34,699 bases of DNA, from NCBI GenBank assembly GCA_944351395.1, contig CALVPP010000009.1:1-34699 (forward strand), given 5' to 3'. This stretch comes from an uncultured Bacilli bacterium. Its GTDB lineage: Bacteria; Bacillota_I; Bacilli_A; RFN20; CAG-826. The notes beneath the pieces are model-generated. The model worked only from the letters and a program-made list of their open reading frames with translations, was not told the origin of the DNA and ran no database searches. Positions 33,100 through 34,699 of this stretch are shown in pieces; position 1 is the stretch's first letter; every line of letters starts with the position of its first letter. The position numbers and the translations under genes were made by a program.

Positions 33100-33184
33100 T
33101 GGTGCAGCTAACAGGACTTGAACCTGCACGAGTCGCCTCACTAGATCCTAAGTCTAGCGCGTCTGCCAATTCCGCCACAGCTGC
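33100..33184 (-). tRNA. tRNA-Leu (anticodon UAG)
   Basis: Minus strand, 85 nt with encoded CCA. The acceptor stem GCAGCTG pairs with TAGCTGC; the anticodon stem CTAGA/TCTAG encloses CTTAGGA with anticodon TAG. A long variable arm, as in class II tRNAs, precedes GGTTCAAGTCC. Confidence 0.95.
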
Positions 33185-33192
33185 ATATGCGA

Positions 33193-33268
33193 TGGTGCCG
33201 TCTAGAGGACTCGAACCTCCAACCTATTGATTACAAATCAATTGCACTGCCAATTGTGCTAAGACGGC
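33193..33268 (-). tRNA. tRNA-Thr (anticodon UGU)
   Basis: Minus strand, 76 nt with CCA. Acceptor GCCGTCT/AGACGGC; anticodon stem ATTGA/TCAAT around TTTGTAA, anticodon TGT; T-arm GGTTCGAGTCC. Confidence 0.95.
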
Positions 33269-33273
33269 ACGTC

Positions 33274-33349
33274 TGGTGGACACTATAGGGATCGAACCTA
33301 CGACCTCTTCCGTGTGAAGGAAACGCTCTCCCAACTGAGCTAAGTGTCC
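33274..33349 (-). tRNA. tRNA-Val (anticodon CAC)
   Basis: Minus strand, 76 nt with CCA. Acceptor GGACACT/AGTGTCC; anticodon stem TTTCC/GGAAG around TTCACAC, anticodon CAC reading GUG; T-arm GGTTCGATCCC. Confidence 0.92.
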
Positions 33350-33354
33350 TTTCC

Positions 33355-33383
33355 TTAAAAAATAAAGCCCCAACTGCTGGGGC
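33355..33383 (-). terminator. Terminator between tRNA-Ile and tRNA-Val
   Basis: Minus: GCCCCA (33383-33378) pairs with TGGGGC (33372-33367) around a 5-nt loop, followed by TTTATTTTTT. It lies 14 nt after tRNA-Ile and before tRNA-Val, splitting the cluster. Confidence 0.8.
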
Positions 33384-33396
33384 CTTTTGAGCTACT

Positions 33397-33473
<77 letters not shown>

Positions 33474-33493
33474 AATTTCGCTGACGGATTTAT

Positions 33494-33521
33494 ATTATAG
33501 TTATATCAAAATAAATTGCAA
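33494..33521 (-). promoter_or_regulatory. tRNA promoter
   Basis: Minus: TTGCAA (33521-33516), 16 nt, TATAAT (33499-33494), start near 33487, about 14 nt before tRNA-Ile. The -35 starts just after the T-run of the rpsI terminator. Confidence 0.8.
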
Positions 33522-33522
33522 C

Positions 33523-33550
33523 AAAAAAAGCCACCATAAGTTTGGTGACT
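33523..33550 (-). terminator. rplM-rpsI terminator
   Basis: Minus: AGTCACCA (33550-33543) and TGGTGGCT (33536-33529), loop 6 nt, then seven T. It begins 26 nt after the rpsI stop. Confidence 0.9.
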
Positions 33551-33575
33551 TCTTTGAACTCCATCTAATCTTGTA

Positions 33576-33974
33576 TTAACGCTTGACGAATTGTGGAGCA
33601 CGTCTAGCAGCTTTAAGACCATATTTCTTACGTTCTTTAGCTCTGCTATCACGCGTTAATAAGCCGTGGTCTTTTAATACTTTACGATCGATGCCAGCTT
33701 CAAGTAACGCTCTGGCAATACCTAAGCGTAATGCACCTGTTTGACCACTGAATCCACCACCAGTAACATTCGCGTTTACATCGAATTTATCAGCAGTGCC
33801 GCTAACCTCTAATGGTTGTCTTAGGTCCATTACTAATGTGTCATGGGGCATATATTCATTAACATCATGACCATTGACAGTAATTTTGCCCTTACCTGGA
33901 GTAATGTAGACTCTCGCTACTGAACTTTTACGACGTCCAGTACCATAGTATTGAACAGTATCTTTCTTTGCCAT
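33576..33974 (-). CDS. rpsI: 30S ribosomal protein S9
   Basis: S9 reaches the P-site tRNA with its basic C-terminal tail. It has 132 residues. [16 protein letters not shown] (9-24), the [19 protein letters not shown] stretch and the terminal RRAPQFVKR are diagnostic. AAGGAG precedes the ATG, 10 nt after rplM. It is expressed with rplM under the shared L13-type leader. Confidence 0.98.
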   Translation of the reverse strand: MAKKDTVQYYGTGRRKSSVARVYITPGKGKITVNGHDVNEYMPHDTLVMDLRQPLEVSGTADKFDVNANVTGGGFSGQTGALRLGIARALLEAGIDRKVLKDHGLLTRDSRAKERKKYGLKAARRAPQFVKR

Positions 33975-33984
33975 ACTTCACTCC

Positions 33985-34425
33985 TTATTTGACCACTTCG
34001 ATAGCGACAGGTTGCTGTGCTGCATGTGGATGTTCTTCTCCTTCGTAAACGAAGAGTTTTTTGATGATCTTACGTCCTAATGGACCTTTTGGTAACATAC
34101 CCCAAACCGAACGCTCGAGCAATTCACGAGGATAACGGTCGATCATCTCTTTTGCCGTTCTGGCGCGTAATCCACCAGCGTAACCGGATACGTTATAATA
34201 CTTCTTGCCAAGAAGCTTGTTGCCGCTTAAAGCAACTTTTTTTGCGTTGATGATGATGACATAATCACCACAATCGACGTTTGGCGTATAGCTGGGTTTA
34301 TTCTTACCCATTAAGATGATGGCTACTTCCGAAGCAAGTCGTCCTAACGGTTTGTCTTTAGCATCGACGACATACCATGTTCTTTTGACTTCTAGCGGTT
34401 TCGCTAACGTAGTTTGACGTTGCAT
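33985..34425 (-). CDS. rplM: 50S ribosomal protein L13
   Basis: L13 is an early-assembly 50S protein and, in Gram-positive bacteria, is thought to regulate its own operon through a leader. From ATG 34425 it has 146 residues. WYVVDAKDKPLGRLASEVA (17-35), DYVIIINAKKVALSGNK and MLPKGPLGRKIIKKLFVYEG are diagnostic. AAGGAG lies 8 nt upstream. An in-frame extension to 34488 would cover the leader and is rejected. First of the rplM-rpsI pair. Confidence 0.98.
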   Translation of the reverse strand: MQRQTTLAKPLEVKRTWYVVDAKDKPLGRLASEVAIILMGKNKPSYTPNVDCGDYVIIINAKKVALSGNKLLGKKYYNVSGYAGGLRARTAKEMIDRYPRELLERSVWGMLPKGPLGRKIIKKLFVYEGEEHPHAAQQPVAIEVVK

Positions 34426-34431
34426 TTTTAT

Positions 34432-34487
34432 TCTCCTTTTCCAAACTGTATTCTTACCGGGACTACAATTTAGGCAGATAAATGCCA
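34432..34487 (-). ncRNA. L13-type ribosomal protein leader
   Basis: The 60-nt 5' UTR of rplM folds into two hairpins on minus: GGCA/TGCC, and ATTGTA/TACAGT enclosing TCCCGGTAAGAA. Position, size and the conserved-looking GTCCCGGTAAGAATACA segment fit the L13 leader of low-GC Gram-positives, recalled from family knowledge. Binding of L13 would reduce expression of rplM-rpsI. Confidence 0.6.
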
Positions 34488-34493
34488 CGTATA

Positions 34494-34522
34494 AATATAC
34501 ATATTTAAAGTTACTAAGTCAA
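34494..34522 (-). promoter_or_regulatory. rplM promoter
   Basis: Minus: TTGACT (34522-34517), 17 nt, TATATT (34499-34494), start near 34487, giving the leader described. Confidence 0.75.
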
Positions 34523-34559
34523 AAAGAAATTATATTTGTGTAGGCAAGACGCTAATAAA

Positions 34560-34582
34560 ACTTCACGAATTTTTATCGTGAA
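34560..34582 (-). terminator. Hairpin, possible terminator of an upstream minus-strand gene
   Basis: TTCACGA and TCGTGAA form a perfect 7-bp stem with a 7-nt loop (34562-34582). On minus it is followed by G and TTTTATT, a weak T-run. It may end a gene beyond the right edge. Confidence 0.4.
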
Positions 34583-34620
34583 ACATAATATTTTTAAAAA
34601 TGAATAATGGGTTTTAAATT

Positions 34621-34629
34621 TGATATAAT
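34621..34629 (+). promoter_or_regulatory. Extended -10 promoter at the right edge
   Basis: TGATATAAT: a TGn extended -10 with perfect TATAAT (34624-34629), start near 34636. There is no clear -35. It points out of the window. Confidence 0.5.
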
Positions 34630-34655
34630 ATATCTATCTGTTTAACAAATAATGT

Positions 34656-34699
34656 AATCTAGCCATGTACTTGGTTAGATTTTCTTTTTATCTAACAAG
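34656..34699 (+). ncRNA. Competing hairpins in a plus-strand leader
   Basis: Hairpin A: AATCTAGCC (34656-34664) with GGTTAGATT (34673-34681), followed by TTCTTTTT, terminator-like. Hairpin B: GTTAGAT (34674-34680) with ATCTAAC at the window end. A and B share the same strand and exclude each other, as in an attenuator or riboswitch expression platform. The element is cut by the window edge and its class is unknown. Confidence 0.4.

Noticed and set aside
34426-34488. Longer rplM reading frame
   Set aside because: It covers the predicted 5' UTR and would begin at the transcription start; L13 starts at ATG 34425 with AAGGAG upstream.
34562-34582. parS-like palindrome TTCACGA...TCGTGAA
   Set aside because: The half-sites are split by a 7-nt A/T loop, whereas parS is a continuous 16-nt palindrome with central CG. 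A hairpin is more likely.

Overview
The window reads as a chromosomal segment of an AT-rich, low-GC Gram-positive bacterium on the Bacilli/Mollicutes side of the Firmicutes. Supporting signs are the Soj/Spo0J-type ParAB pair beside rsmG and mnmG, a SufCDSUB cluster with SufU, tandem CIRCE operators, an FMN riboswitch, an L13-type leader, PrsA-like lipoproteins, YhaM, and a diacylglycerol glycosyltransferase like those of Mollicutes and Bacilli. TGA is a normal stop in many genes here, so this is not a code-4 mycoplasma. Genes are densely packed with many ATGA overlaps. I see no mobile element, CRISPR array or prophage.

Layout. 82-3416 (minus): a tail-anchored small protein, cmk, der and gpsA. 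3536-3724 (plus): a 4Fe-4S ferredoxin with a near-consensus promoter. 3762-4579 (minus): a riboflavin ECF S component behind an FMN riboswitch. 4745-5296 (plus): a lone hsp20 under two CIRCE boxes. 5311-14149 (minus): one run of nine close or overlapping genes, sufC-sufD-sufS-sufU-sufB-mnmG-rsmG-parA-parB. 14338-17821 (plus): two large acidic lipoproteins, the first with a parvulin (PrsA-like) domain, translationally coupled. 17933-19212 (plus): an unrecognised protein and a HIT protein. 19213-24183 (minus): a six-helix membrane protein, a flippase-like protein, a GT4 glycosyltransferase, a RecX-like protein and YhaM. 24267-27988 (plus): a heterodimeric ABC exporter. 27989-30337 (minus): an alpha/beta hydrolase, a calcineurin-like phosphoesterase and a small membrane protein. 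30413-32970 (plus): a transmembrane acyltransferase overlapping an acyl-CoA-ligase-like enzyme. 33100-33473 (minus): tRNA-Ile, Val, Thr and Leu. 33576-34425 (minus): rplM-rpsI behind an L13-type leader. The right edge carries a plus-strand promoter and competing hairpins leading out of the window.

How it works together. The left half is housekeeping: Fe-S assembly, tRNA and rRNA modification, chromosome segregation, GTPase-dependent ribosome assembly and glycerol-3-phosphate synthesis. The right half is largely envelope biology: glycolipid synthesis and flipping, lipid or drug export, surface phosphoesterase and hydrolase, and a ligase plus membrane acyltransferase pair that could modify a surface glycan or lipid.

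The most interesting points are the ligase-acyltransferase module; four genes with no Shine-Dalgarno and a -10 box 6-8 nt from the ATG (candidate leaderless mRNAs); a ParB whose CTP-binding boxes look eroded; terminators placed inside the coding sequence of the convergent neighbour; and the joining of suf genes to mnmG-rsmG-parAB.
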